DNA from: Candidatus Magasanikiibacteriota bacterium
GTDB lineage: Bacteria > Patescibacteriota > Patescibacteriia > Magasanikbacterales > GWA2-37-8
DNA length: 37,245 nucleotides
Assembly (NCBI GenBank): GCA_016189025.1
Contig: JACPGS010000030.1
Span: forward strand, 1 to 37,245
Direction: 5' to 3'
This document shows, one piece after another, positions 16,330 through 26,164 of this stretch. Position numbers and translations under genes: made by a program. Position 1 is the stretch's first letter; each line of letters opens with the position of its first letter. Under the pieces are notes generated by a model. That model saw nothing but the letters and a program-made list of their open reading frames with translations, did not search any database and was not told the DNA's origin.

Positions 16330-16602
16330 TTAGCGGAGACGGCGGTAAACAGCGCCGCGGTGTTCTACACCATAGAGCACAATTTTTGGTGGCGCATTGA
16401 TCACCCAGAACAATATCCGCCAGTCTCCTACCCGATATTTGCGCAAACCTGATAAGGAGGGAGGAAGATGCTGGAGAGGTTGGCCAGGGGGCATTGCTAG
16501 TTGGGCGAGCCAATCAATTTTTTCCGCCACCAGTCGGCGGATGTCCGGCGATAATTTTTTAAAATCACGTTCAAAAGTAAGCGTCGGGCGTACTTGGTAC
16601 AT
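16330..16602 (-). CDS. RelE/ParE-family toxin
   Basis: FERDFKKLSPDIRRLVAEKI...LRKYRVGDWRILFWV. Confidence 0.85.
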   Translation of the reverse strand: MYQVRPTLTFERDFKKLSPDIRRLVAEKIDWLAQLAMPPGQPLQHLPPSLSGLRKYRVGDWRILFWVINAPPKIVLYGVEHRGAVYRRLR

Positions 16603-16604
16603 AG

Positions 16605-16820
16605 TCAGCGCGCCAGCCGATGCTTGAGGTTTTCCCAGGAATGAAGTTTACCTTGCAGATGTTCTTGGCGAGCCCGGGTCATTCTTTTAAGAAAAGTTTT
16701 ATCAGCAGCCAACAGATAATCTTCTAACTGGTCAGTGAGATCATCCCATTGAGCGGCAATACTGAACAAAGAGCGAAATAACGGGCGCGGCAGGGCAACA
16801 GTTTTGGTGGTTTGAGTCAT
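16605..16820 (-). CDS. Putative antitoxin of the RelE/ParE pair
   Basis: Small ORF immediately upstream of, and co-oriented with, the toxin. Confidence 0.6.
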   Translation of the reverse strand: MTQTTKTVALPRPLFRSLFSIAAQWDDLTDQLEDYLLAADKTFLKRMTRARQEHLQGKLHSWENLKHRLAR

Positions 16821-16895
16821 AGGACGGAAATGATTAACAGGTGTTTAAGAGTAGCCTAAACTAAAACGAGCAATTTGTCAATTAGGTGAATGTAA

Positions 16896-17315
16896 TTAGG
16901 AGGAGGGAGGGGGGGCAAGACTGGAGGAGTTTTTTGTTCGCAATCTAGTTAGCCACTGCCAGGGAAAAGACTCAATAAATAAGGCAGCCATCGCGGCGAG
17001 AAGTCCAATGTCGCGCGTCGTCACCGCGGTGATACCCGAAACTGTCAGGACGATGATCAGATGGAAGCCGCCGACGAGCGCTCCCACCCAAACCCATAGC
17101 CCAGTTAAGAGTAGAAAGCCGATCGCCAGGTCAAGGATTGCCGTGCCGATCATCGCCTCGCGCAGCGGAACCGGCAGGAGTCCCGCGGCCCAGGGCTGCA
17201 GGTGGGTTAGTCCCCACGCCTCCGGCTCTTTAAAGATGAGGATGCCGATCCAGAGGAAAGTGATGGCGAGTCCGACCCGTAAAATATGGAACGCGGTCCG
17301 ATTCATTTGGTTCAT
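16896..17315 (-). CDS. DoxX-like membrane protein
   Basis: Four-TM hydrophobic profile with RVGLAITFLWIG. Confidence 0.65.
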   Translation of the reverse strand: MNQMNRTAFHILRVGLAITFLWIGILIFKEPEAWGLTHLQPWAAGLLPVPLREAMIGTAILDLAIGFLLLTGLWVWVGALVGGFHLIIVLTVSGITAVTTRDIGLLAAMAALFIESFPWQWLTRLRTKNSSSLAPPPSS

Positions 17316-17339
17316 AAGTTAATAGTGATAAGAATGAAG

Positions 17340-17753
17340 TTATATAGTTTTGCTCATCAGAATAATTAAGGTCATCAGCCAGGTGGTAAGCGCCGACATC
17401 AAGCACCAAAAGCACCAGGCGCGAATAACGCGGCCTTGCAGATAAGTAAGGAATACCGAGAATAACGCCCCGCCGGCGATTAATAGCGGCAGGGCGCGGC
17501 CCCAAAACCAGAGCGGCTCCACTCCCACTACCAACAATCCGGCGATACTGGCAGTAATGATGTAGTAGGCCAGGCCCAAAAAGTCATTACGGATACCCAG
17601 CAGGTGGTTATATTTGCTCTCCAGCACTACGGTGCAACTGCCGCCCCCAATGGGGCACACCGGCTGTTCGTGGGCCACCCGCGTGCGGATGAGGTAAACC
17701 GTTTCGCTCACGCCAATGGCGGCCAGAGTAAAAATCAGACTTAAGGCGGTCAT
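17340..17753 (-). CDS. Vitamin K epoxide reductase (VKOR) family protein
   Basis: CPIGGGSCTVVLESKYNHLLGIRNDFLGLAYY and a C-terminal CFWCLMSA redox motif. Confidence 0.85.
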   Translation of the reverse strand: MTALSLIFTLAAIGVSETVYLIRTRVAHEQPVCPIGGGSCTVVLESKYNHLLGIRNDFLGLAYYIITASIAGLLVVGVEPLWFWGRALPLLIAGGALFSVFLTYLQGRVIRAWCFWCLMSALTTWLMTLIILMSKTI

Positions 17754-17769
17754 AGGATAATTTTATCAC

Positions 17770-19020
17770 TTAGCGGCGGATTTGTCCGGTGCCGCGGGCG
17801 ATCCATTTGTAAGTAGTGAGAGCCGAGAGGCCCATGGGCCCGCGGGCGTGGAGTTTTTGGGTGCTGATGCCGACTTCAGCGCCCAGGCCAAACACGCCGC
17901 CGTCCGAGAGCGTGGTAGCGGCATTGCCGTAAACTACCGCTGCGTCCACTTCGGCTAGAAACCGCTCGCAGTTTTGTTTATCGGCAGAAAGAATCGCTTC
18001 GCTGTGCTGGGAGCTGTGGCGATTGATATGGGCGAGCGCCTCGTCTAAATTGTCTACGGATTTAACCGCCAGTTGTAAGGCAAGGAATTCTCTGCCAAAA
18101 TGTTTAGCGGTCGCCGGGCGGAGCAGTTCGGCAGGATAATGAGAAGCCAGGGCGCGGTAACTTTTAGCATCAGCAAAAATAATTACCCTACTCCTGGCCA
18201 GTGGCGCCACCAGGCGAGGCAGATTCTTTAGTTGAGCGCGATGGACCAGGAGAGTGTCCAGCGCATTGCAGGCGGCCGGTCGGTTAGTTTTGGCATTATC
18301 AATTATTCGGGCCGCTTGTGCTACGTTAACGTTAGCATCAACATAGGTGTGTACCACGCCGGCGCCGGTTTCAATCACCGGCACGGTGGCGTGATCGCGG
18401 ACATAGGAAATTAGCCCAGGCCCGCCGCGGGGAATAATTAAATCAACCAGGCCGCGGGCGCGCATTAGCTGTTGCGCTTCGCTCCGCCCCCCGGAAATTA
18501 ACTCCACCACGTAAGGATTGATACCGTGGCGTCGCAATATCTTCTTAATTATCTTAATAATCGCCGCACTAGAGCGCTGAGCTTCCTTACCTCCCTTTAA
18601 CACGCAGGCATTGCCGGATTTGAAAGCGAGCGCAAACACATCGGCAGTTACGTTAGGGCGCGATTCGTAAATTACTCCGATGACGCCGAGCGGCACCGAG
18701 CGGCGCGAGAGTTTAAGGCCGTTCGGCAGCGTCCGTGATTCCAGTATCCGGTTAAGCGGCGAGGGAAGATTGGCAATTTGTTTCAGCCCGGCAGCGATGT
18801 CGGATATTTTTTCTTTAGTTAATTCCAGACGGGCGTAGAGCGGCGAGGCTGGCTCCAGTCGGGAGAGATCCTGCTGATTGACCGCCAGAATTGCCGATTG
18901 CTCGCGCTTTAAGGCAATTGCGCAATCTTTTAGCACCGCCTTAATTTTTGCCTCCGGCAATAGCGCCAATTCGCGACTGCTAGCTCTGACGCGAGTGAGA
19001 ACATGCCCTAATTTGGTCAT
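17770..19020 (-). CDS. proA: Gamma-glutamyl phosphate reductase
   Basis: RRSVPLGVIGVIYESRPNVTADVFALAFKSGNACVLKGGKEA. Confidence 0.96.
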   Translation of the reverse strand: MTKLGHVLTRVRASSRELALLPEAKIKAVLKDCAIALKREQSAILAVNQQDLSRLEPASPLYARLELTKEKISDIAAGLKQIANLPSPLNRILESRTLPNGLKLSRRSVPLGVIGVIYESRPNVTADVFALAFKSGNACVLKGGKEAQRSSAAIIKIIKKILRRHGINPYVVELISGGRSEAQQLMRARGLVDLIIPRGGPGLISYVRDHATVPVIETGAGVVHTYVDANVNVAQAARIIDNAKTNRPAACNALDTLLVHRAQLKNLPRLVAPLARSRVIIFADAKSYRALASHYPAELLRPATAKHFGREFLALQLAVKSVDNLDEALAHINRHSSQHSEAILSADKQNCERFLAEVDAAVVYGNAATTLSDGGVFGLGAEVGISTQKLHARGPMGLSALTTYKWIARGTGQIRR

Positions 19021-19799
19021 AGCAGTTTGCTTAGCTCAACGCCTCGCTGCCTGGCGGTGGCGAGCGCCTGGGAAAAAATCTTGTCGAATTTTTTCTTTTG
19101 CAGTATTCCCATCGCCGCCGCCGTAGTGCCGCCGCGAGAGGTGACGCGGGCGCGCCAAGCTGCCGGCGCATCAGGATATTTTTGCAGTACCGCGGCGCTG
19201 CCGATTAAGGTTTGTCGCGCCACATCAGCCGCTTGGGTTTTGGTAAATCCAAAGCGCCGCGCCTGGGCCTCTATTAGTTCCGTGAGGTAGAAAAAATAGG
19301 CCGGGCCCGAGCCGGCAAGCGCGGTTAGGGCATCGATTAGCGACTCTCTCGGCAGAGCAAATTCATCACCCAGGCCGGCAAAAATGCGCTGGCACAGCGC
19401 GCGGTCAGCGCGCGTGGCGGCGGCGCTCGCGCTCCAGCCGGTAACGCTTTGGCTGACCAGCGCCCCCAGGTTAGGCATGGCGCGGATGACCCGTTTGGCC
19501 TTCAGTTGTTTTTGGATTGTGGTAATCGGCACGCCAGCCATTACGGAAATAATCAGTTTGCCGGCGAGACTCACCGGCCAATGAGCGGCGAATTCCTTAA
19601 ATGACTGGGGTTTGATGACGAGTAAAATTATTTTGGCTAGTCGTAATCCTTGCTCCAGCGAAATAAGGCGCGCTCCGGCCGCCGCCACCTTCTCCGGATG
19701 TTTGTCGTAAAGCCCCACTTGCCCCCTGAGCGATGTTTTCTGGAGGGCGCGATAAATCGCGCTCCCTAAATTCCCCGCGCCGATAATGAGCAATTTCAT
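19017..19799 (-). CDS. proC: Pyrroline-5-carboxylate reductase
   Basis: IIGAGNLGSAI; ALAGSGPAYFFYLTELI; VTSRGGTTAAAM. Confidence 0.95.
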   Translation of the reverse strand: MKLLIIGAGNLGSAIYRALQKTSLRGQVGLYDKHPEKVAAAGARLISLEQGLRLAKIILLVIKPQSFKEFAAHWPVSLAGKLIISVMAGVPITTIQKQLKAKRVIRAMPNLGALVSQSVTGWSASAAATRADRALCQRIFAGLGDEFALPRESLIDALTALAGSGPAYFFYLTELIEAQARRFGFTKTQAADVARQTLIGSAAVLQKYPDAPAAWRARVTSRGGTTAAAMGILQKKKFDKIFSQALATARQRGVELSKLL

Positions 19800-20863
19800 A
19801 GGGAATTGACGAACAGGTAATTATAATGGATAAATGGTTTTTGGTGTTGGCGGCCGATTATTTTTTTCAGCACCGCCGTGCCGTATTCGGCGCGGCCATA
19901 CCCCACCGGTTTGCCGCTCCCATCATTAATTTGCACAATATCGCCGCGGCTAAATTCCCCGGTGATTTTGGTAATGCCGACCGGCAGTAGGCTGGCAGTG
20001 CGAGCCGAATCGCGCAAGACATCAGCGGCGCCCCGGTTTACCGTTGCCACTCCGCGCTCCTGGCCGCGCATCTCGGCGAGCCAGCGTTTAATAGCTGGTT
20101 TACTGGCTTGCGCCGGGAATTTCGTCCCTACCTTGGCTTTAGTGAGCAACAGTTTCGTCAGATTGCCCGGCTGGCGTCCGTCCATAATATGCGTGGTAAT
20201 GCCTAGGCGTGCTAGGCGCCAGGCCACCGCGCCTTTAGTAGCCATTCCCCCGCGGCCAAAGGACGATTTTTCCGCAGTAAGTACCTGGCTCAAATCATTT
20301 ACATCATTGACTTCGTCAATCACTTGCCCAGTGGCATCAAGTATTCCGGGAACACTGGTAAGAATTACTAATCGTTCGGCACCCATCAGGCTAGCCACCA
20401 ATCCCGCCAGCTCATCATTATCAGTAAACATTAATTCTTCCACGGAAACCGCGTCGTTTTCATTAATAATCGGAATCAACCCAACCGCTAACAGCGCCCC
20501 CAGGCAGCGGCGCATATTCAAGTAATGGGCGCGATCGCGGAAGTCTTCGCGCGTGGCGAGCACCTGCGCCGGCTGCAGCCGGTGGGCACGCAACAGCGCC
20601 GCATAGGTGCGCATCAGCTCCACCTGTCCCACGGCCGCGAGCGTTTGGCGCTCCGCTACCGAATCGGTAAATTTTTGTTCTCGTAATAAACCGCGGCCCG
20701 CCCCCATCGCCCCGGAACTCACCACCATTACCGGGAATCCGGCGCGGCGTAAGGCCGCCAAATCACTGACCAAAGATTTTAAGACGCGGCGCTGGAGCCG
20801 GCCGCGCGGGGAGGTAATAACATTGGTGCCGATTTTAATGACCAGCGGTCGGAAGAAAGCCAT
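19796..20863 (-). CDS. proB: Glutamate 5-kinase
   Basis: VIKIGTNVIT; VSSGAMGAG; IPIINENDAVS; FGRGGMATK; C-terminal PUA-like region. Confidence 0.95.
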   Translation of the reverse strand: MAFFRPLVIKIGTNVITSPRGRLQRRVLKSLVSDLAALRRAGFPVMVVSSGAMGAGRGLLREQKFTDSVAERQTLAAVGQVELMRTYAALLRAHRLQPAQVLATREDFRDRAHYLNMRRCLGALLAVGLIPIINENDAVSVEELMFTDNDELAGLVASLMGAERLVILTSVPGILDATGQVIDEVNDVNDLSQVLTAEKSSFGRGGMATKGAVAWRLARLGITTHIMDGRQPGNLTKLLLTKAKVGTKFPAQASKPAIKRWLAEMRGQERGVATVNRGAADVLRDSARTASLLPVGITKITGEFSRGDIVQINDGSGKPVGYGRAEYGTAVLKKIIGRQHQKPFIHYNYLFVNSL

Positions 20864-20913
20864 ATTAAGCAATCAGTTTATCAGCAGATTCAGTAATCAG
20901 CTAATGGTATTGA

Positions 20914-21645
20914 TTATGCCTCAAGAAAGCGCGAGAGCAGGGCAATCAGAAAAATTCCAAAAAGAAACGGCAGGGAATGCGCCCAGCGTTTTTCCCGCCG
21001 GAATTCGGTATGCAGATCGGGAATCAAGTCAGAACAGGAAATGTAGATAAACATGCCGGCGGCAAAGGCCAAAAAGTAGGGCTGCGCGGTTTCTAGCTTG
21101 GCCAGAAAAAAGTAACCGAGCAAAGCGCCGCCGAGCGCGGTCAGGGCCGAGGCAAAATTATAGAATAAGGCGCGGGATTTGGTAAGCCCGGCATGCAAAA
21201 GCACGCCGAGGTCCGCAATTTCTTGGGGAATTTCGTGGGCGGCAATGGCAATGGTGGCGGTTAACCCCAGGCCAGGGCCGGCGAGAAACGCGGCGGCAAT
21301 CGCAATGCCGTCAATAAAATTATGCAGGGCGTCGCCCCATAATACCAGCGCCGCCGACGGCTTAACGCCGTGCCCCTCGTCGTGATGATGGAACCACAGC
21401 AAAAATCTTTCCAAAAAAAAGAACAGCACCACGCCGGCTAGCATCACCAGCGTTGTTTGTCCGTTCTCCCCGGCGGCCAGCGCTTCGGGCAGCAGATCCA
21501 AAAATGCCACCGCGAGCATTACTCCGGCGGCAAAGCTGACTAGCCGGGGCATGCTCGCGAGCGGCCGGCGCAACAATACCAGCCCGCCGATAAAAGATAA
21601 TAAGCTGATTGCCAGGCTGGCAATAATGATGAATAATAACGACAT
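20914..21645 (-). CDS. ZIP-family metal transporter
   Basis: GDALHNFIDGIAIAAAF; AIAAHEIPQEIADLGVLL. Confidence 0.92.
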   Translation of the reverse strand: MSLLFIIIASLAISLLSFIGGLVLLRRPLASMPRLVSFAAGVMLAVAFLDLLPEALAAGENGQTTLVMLAGVVLFFFLERFLLWFHHHDEGHGVKPSAALVLWGDALHNFIDGIAIAAAFLAGPGLGLTATIAIAAHEIPQEIADLGVLLHAGLTKSRALFYNFASALTALGGALLGYFFLAKLETAQPYFLAFAAGMFIYISCSDLIPDLHTEFRREKRWAHSLPFLFGIFLIALLSRFLEA

Positions 21646-21725
21646 AATTAGCGTTCAATGATAAACGCTTTCATCCTATCGTATTTAGCGCCCTGGCGCA
21701 AGGGAAGTTAGGCAGGAGGCCAGAG

Positions 21726-22352
21726 CTATTTGAGCAAATTTATTACTTCTTCATCAGTAGTTTGCGCAAAGTTTTCGTAGAATGCTCCGACGGCGCCAAA
21801 AAACAACGGAGCGTCCAGGTAGATTACCTCGTTAGCTTCAGCACGCAACCGTTCTAGCGTATCGCGGGCAATTACCGGCGTGGCCACGATTACTTTAGCA
21901 GCGCCGAGCGCGCGCGCTTCGCGGATTGCGGCGCGCATGGTGGCGCCGGTGGCCACCCCGTCGTCAATCAAAATAGCAGTTTGGCCGGCCAGCTTCAGGG
22001 GCGGGCGTTGGCCGCGATAAGTAGCGCGGCGCCGGGATGCCTCCCGCCGCTCGGCGGCAATAGTTTTTTCTAGATACTCCGGAGTTACCTCCAGCGCGGC
22101 AATCGCCCCTTCGTCCAAGAGCGGCTCGCCCTGTTCGGTTACCGCGCCGATCGCGTATTCCTCGTTATGCGGCGCGCCGATTTTGCGCGCCACAATAATA
22201 TCCAGCGGCAAATTTAAAGCGCGCGCCACCGCCGCAGCCGTTACCGCCCCGCCGCGCGGCAAGCCCAGCACCACGGCGTCAGATTGTCTTTGGTAGGCAC
22301 CCAGGAGCTTGGCCAGGCGGGTTCCCGCCTCGCGGCGGTCACTAAACAACAT
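21726..22352 (-). CDS. Phosphoribosyltransferase-family protein
   Basis: VVLGLPRGGAVTAAAVARALNLPLDIIVARKIG; AILIDDGVATGATM; start refined to 22352. Confidence 0.9.
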   Translation of the reverse strand: MLFSDRREAGTRLAKLLGAYQRQSDAVVLGLPRGGAVTAAAVARALNLPLDIIVARKIGAPHNEEYAIGAVTEQGEPLLDEGAIAALEVTPEYLEKTIAAERREASRRRATYRGQRPPLKLAGQTAILIDDGVATGATMRAAIREARALGAAKVIVATPVIARDTLERLRAEANEVIYLDAPLFFGAVGAFYENFAQTTDEEVINLLK

Positions 22353-22464
22353 AAACGAATAGATTTGCTCGCCTCGTTCGTTCTGGGAATTAAAACCAGG
22401 AGATTCGCGAAGACGACTAGTTTGGTTATAGGTTAGACAAAATCTGCACAACTTTTTATTAGAA

Positions 22465-22504
22465 GCCCGCGAATACCCTGCGGCAAGCCGCAGGGTAAGC
22501 GGGC
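22465..22504. repeat. Strong nested hairpin
   Basis: GCCCGC-gaat-ACCCTGCGGC-aa-GCCGCAGGGT-aa-GCGGGC. Confidence 0.8.
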
Positions 22505-22547
22505 AAGTAAAAATTAATATGTCGGCGGAGCCGACTCCGCTACTAAA

Positions 22548-22595
22548 AAACCCGCCCAGATACCCTGCTCGCCTTAGGCGAGCAGGGTCGGGTTT
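22548..22595 (-). terminator. Nested hairpin terminator after rhuM/fic
   Basis: AAACCCG...CCCTGCTCGCC-tta-GGCGAGCAGGG...CGGGTTT; T-run on the minus strand. Confidence 0.75.
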
Positions 22596-23604
22596 ATTGC
22601 AATAGGTTAGTAATCAATCTAATCATAACGTCTTTTTCTTTCGGGTCGCTTTCGGCTACCAGGAGGGCTAGCGCTACCAGCGTGGTATCAGAAATTTTGC
22701 GCTCGCCAGTTTTGCGCCGGAGGTAATTAGTGCGCTGAAGGTAATAAATAAACAACAGCGACGCGATGCGCTTATTGCCGTCAGCAAATGGGTGGTCCTT
22801 AATTGTGAGGTACAATAAATGCGCCGTGGTTTCTTCTACGGTGGCGTATAATTTTTTTCCTCCGAAAGTCTGATATAGGCTGCCGATAATGCTTTTGAAT
22901 TTATCGCCGTATTCCTGCCCGAACAAATCACTCGCTTCACGTTTTTTTCGCAATGCCGCCCTGGCTTCTTCGATGAGGGCGTACGCAGTATCGTAACTCA
23001 AAACAAAGCGCGAATGTTTTTCCCGCCGGAGCGCTAGCGCCCCTCGGTCATACTCATAGAGCAGGGTTAAAGAAGCAGCATAGTCTTGAATCACGCTTAA
23101 TAATTCTGGCGCCTGTCCGGCCAGCGGCAGCTGTCTGGCTTTGGATTGCATAAAGGCAATCGCTTTTTGAAGCTCTTTTAGCCGTTCGCCGTGCTCGCGT
23201 AGACGCTGGTCGTTGATGGTATAGCCGCGGACAATATGATCGCGGAGTATTTTGGTTGCCCAGATGCGGAATTGGGTCGCTCGTTGGGAATTGACGCGGT
23301 AGCCGAGTGAAATAGTTACATCTAGGTTATATAATTTGACCGGCTTATCAGACATAGGAATGTGCATTTTTTGCACATTGCTTTTTTCTTCCAGCTCGTG
23401 GCTTGCGAAAATATTATGTAGGTGCTTAGTAATCACACTGCGCTCGGTAGAGAACAATTCTGCCATTTGTTTTTGGGTCAGCCATACGGTTTCATCGCGT
23501 AGACGTACTTCAAGCCGGGCTGTTTTGCCCGGCCCCCGATAGATTATCATTTTGCCGCCATCACGAGCAGCACCCTCCCTAGTTGGCCGTTTCTTTTTTG
23601 CCAT
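22594..23604 (-). CDS. RhuM-family/Fic (Doc-type) protein
   Basis: N-terminal EVRLRDETVWLTQKQMAELFSTERSVITKHLHNIF...SLGYRVNSQRATQFRIWAT; C-terminal HPFADGNKRIAS Fic motif. Confidence 0.92.
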   Translation of the reverse strand: MAKKKRPTREGAARDGGKMIIYRGPGKTARLEVRLRDETVWLTQKQMAELFSTERSVITKHLHNIFASHELEEKSNVQKMHIPMSDKPVKLYNLDVTISLGYRVNSQRATQFRIWATKILRDHIVRGYTINDQRLREHGERLKELQKAIAFMQSKARQLPLAGQAPELLSVIQDYAASLTLLYEYDRGALALRREKHSRFVLSYDTAYALIEEARAALRKKREASDLFGQEYGDKFKSIIGSLYQTFGGKKLYATVEETTAHLLYLTIKDHPFADGNKRIASLLFIYYLQRTNYLRRKTGERKISDTTLVALALLVAESDPKEKDVMIRLITNLLQ

Positions 23605-23704
23605 AATTTGTTAATTTCGTAATCTCACAGCGATCTCCCACTTTCACGCCGTAACGCGCGGCAAAATTACCTAGGTTAATCGCTACCTCCACTATATACG
23701 CCAT
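23579..23704 (-). pseudogene. Possible remnant of the C-terminus of a SAM hydrolase (DUF62-type)
   Basis: 41-aa frame MAYIVEVAINLGNFAARYGVKVGDRCEI resembles the family C-terminal (L)EIAVN.G.AA..LGVKVGD; rest of the gene absent. Confidence 0.35.
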
Positions 23705-23786
23705 TAGCCTACTCCATTTTTGGGTTTTGGACAATACTAAAAATCAAAAAAAGTCCCGTAGCCGGGAGCGGGCGAAGAAGAAAAAT

Positions 23787-24185
23787 TTATTCTTTTTTTA
23801 ACTGTAAAGCTAGCGAGTTGATGCAGTAGCGCTGCCCTATCGGTTTTGGGCCATCGGGGAAAACGTGCCCCAAGTGAGCGCCGCATGCCTGACAGACCAC
23901 TTCGGTGCGCCGCATCCCTTGGCTCTCATCCGGCCGCTCGGCTACCGCCTCGTTATTCAGCGGTTGATAAAAGCTCGGCCAGCCGGTGCCCGAGTCAAAT
24001 TTGGTGGCCGAAGAGAACAGCGGCGCGCTGCAGTTGGAGCAGGCATAAGTGCCTGGGTCGTGGCAATCCCAATAAGCGCCGCTAAAGGCCGGTTCGGTGC
24101 CGCCGGCGCGGGTAATCCGGTAAACCTCCGGCGGCAACTCTTTTTTCCATTCCTCATTAGATTTATTAGGGGAAGACAAGGGCAT
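23787..24185 (-). CDS. msrB: Peptide-methionine (R)-S-oxide reductase
   Basis: [49 protein letters not shown]. Confidence 0.95.
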   Translation of the reverse strand: MPLSSPNKSNEEWKKELPPEVYRITRAGGTEPAFSGAYWDCHDPGTYACSNCSAPLFSSATKFDSGTGWPSFYQPLNNEAVAERPDESQGMRRTEVVCQACGAHLGHVFPDGPKPIGQRYCINSLALQLKKE

Positions 24186-24198
24186 AGACGAAGCCGGG

Positions 24199-24762
24199 TT
24201 ATTGGTTAGGAAAGCGCGCGTGCAGCAGGGCAAAAATTTTTTCGTATTCAATAGGAGAAGGCGCGAAAGTAGGATCGCCAGAGCGAACAATTTTTTCTAA
24301 TTTGGGATAGGGAATCAGCTGCACCTCAGCGACCTCTTCCGAGTTGGGGTGAATTTGATCAAGAGTAAGAGGGCGCTCGTACAGATAGATATCAGCAATA
24401 TGCCGGTAATGAAAAGTTTGTTGGTTGATAATCGCATCTCGATTGCGGTGTAAGGTATCGAAGTAAGCGAGTTCCTGGGGGGTAACACTCAGGCCAAGTT
24501 CTTCTTGGGTTTCTTGGGCAGCGGCCTGTTGGCTAGTTTGCTGGTGGGGAACATGTCCTGCCGCTGAACCCACTCCCCACTCGCCGGGTCTTTCGGGTCG
24601 TTGCGCCGAGCGTCGTTGGATCAGTATTTTTCCGTTAGGAGTAATAATCCAAATATGGACTACCCGGTGCCGCAGCCCCAAACGATGGCACTCGTCGCGC
24701 GAGCGCACTTCGCCGGTGGGCTCGCCTTTTTCATTTAGCACGTCTAACAGCTCAATATCCAT
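24199..24762 (-). CDS. NUDIX hydrolase (IPP isomerase/YfcD-like)
   Basis: [13 protein letters not shown]...[17 protein letters not shown]...GSAAGHV...[11 protein letters not shown]. Confidence 0.9.
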   Translation of the reverse strand: MDIELLDVLNEKGEPTGEVRSRDECHRLGLRHRVVHIWIITPNGKILIQRRSAQRPERPGEWGVGSAAGHVPHQQTSQQAAAQETQEELGLSVTPQELAYFDTLHRNRDAIINQQTFHYRHIADIYLYERPLTLDQIHPNSEEVAEVQLIPYPKLEKIVRSGDPTFAPSPIEYEKIFALLHARFPNQ

Positions 24763-24859
24763 AGTAAAATATGCTTTATGGTACTAGAGCCGGCTCCCTT
24801 TGGCAAGGGGCAAGGGAGCAGCGAGCCAAGCGGATTGCCCTTGCGCTACCGGCTAAAAA

Positions 24860-26038
24860 TTGTTACGCTCCCCGCTGGCCGATACCATTTTTTCTATGCC
24901 GCTCCCGCCATCGCCCCGCATTCTTATTCTCCACGATTATTTTTTGTACCGCGGCGGGGGCGAGCGAGTGGTGATTAGCCTGGCTAAGCACTTGCCTGCT
25001 ACGGTCGCCACGGCGTTTATTGCCAAAGATGCTTTTGACCCGCGCGCCGAGGGCATTCCTACCATTGAACTGCTTCGCGAATCAGTATTTTCTCGCTTGC
25101 CGGGGTTCCGCTACACCCAGGTGCAGTGGGCATTTTTGTTTAAGACCGGATTCTTAAAAAATTACGATGTCATTATTTACAGCGGCGACTGCTTAACGGC
25201 GCTGCTCCGGGCGAAAGGCAAAACTAATATCGCCTATCTGCATACCCCGCCGCGGCATCTGTACGACTGCTATCGCGACCGATTGCGCCAGTATCCTTGG
25301 TGGAAGAAAATTCTCTTTGTGCCGTTTGCCGCGTTTAATCGTTGGCGGTTCGGCGCGCTGGCGCGCCGGTTTGATTGTATTGTTACCAATTCGCAGAATG
25401 TCCGGGAGCGGACCAAGCATTATCTCGGCCTGGATTCAGCCGTTGTTTATCCGCCGTGCGACACCCTGCCTTTTCAGAATTTGGGTTCCGGCGATTATTT
25501 TTTTTCCTGGGCGCGCTTGTATGACGTGAAGCGGGCGCACCTGATTGCCGAAGCATTTACCCGGCTGCCGGAGAAAAAATTAATTATCGCCTCCGGCGGG
25601 CCGGAACTGGCGCGGATTAAAAATATCGCGCGCGGGCACGATAATATTACGGTTTTAGGTTGGATTAGCGACGCCGAGTTATTGGAATATCTGGGCCATT
25701 GTCTAGCTACTATATATATCCCCCTCCGGGAAGATTTTGGCATGAGTCCGGTGGAATCAATGGCCGCTGGCAAGCCGGTAATCGGCGTGGCCGAAGGGGG
25801 AATGCGGGAAGTGGTGGAGGGCGGCGTCAACGGTCTGATGTTGCGGCCTGATTTTACGGTGGACGACCTGGTCGCCGCGGTGCGCGCCTTGACCCCGGGC
25901 CGGGCGCAGGCCATGGCCGCGGCCTGCTACGCCACGGCCCGGCGTTTTACCGAAGCGCAATTCATCGCCGGCCTGCGGCGGGTGATAGAAGAAACCCTCG
26001 TCAAAAAATCAGGAGAGGAAACGTCGCGGAGGAGGTGA
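24860..26038 (+). CDS. Group 1 (GT4-like) glycosyltransferase; actual start is probably ATG 24896
   Basis: ILHDYFLYRGGGERVVISLA; ANSQNVRERTKHYLG-type region; DFGMSPVESMAAGKPVIGVAEGGMREVV. Confidence 0.9.
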   Translation: MLRSPLADTIFSMPLPPSPRILILHDYFLYRGGGERVVISLAKHLPATVATAFIAKDAFDPRAEGIPTIELLRESVFSRLPGFRYTQVQWAFLFKTGFLKNYDVIIYSGDCLTALLRAKGKTNIAYLHTPPRHLYDCYRDRLRQYPWWKKILFVPFAAFNRWRFGALARRFDCIVTNSQNVRERTKHYLGLDSAVVYPPCDTLPFQNLGSGDYFFSWARLYDVKRAHLIAEAFTRLPEKKLIIASGGPELARIKNIARGHDNITVLGWISDAELLEYLGHCLATIYIPLREDFGMSPVESMAAGKPVIGVAEGGMREVVEGGVNGLMLRPDFTVDDLVAAVRALTPGRAQAMAAACYATARRFTEAQFIAGLRRVIEETLVKKSGEETSRRR

Positions 26039-26112
26039 GATTCGAACTCACGAGGGTGATTAGCCCTGCGGCTTTTCGAGAGCCGTGCCTTCAACCACTC
26101 GGCCACTCCTCC
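26027..26112 (-). tRNA. tRNA-Ser (CGA)
   Basis: GGAGGAGTGGCCGAGTGGTTGAAGGC...CTCGAAA...GAGTTCGAATCTCACCTCCTCC; no encoded CCA. Confidence 0.95.
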
Positions 26113-26164
26113 CGGAGAGAGTTTTACGTTTCTCACTCTATCAGATAATGACTATTTTAGCAAT

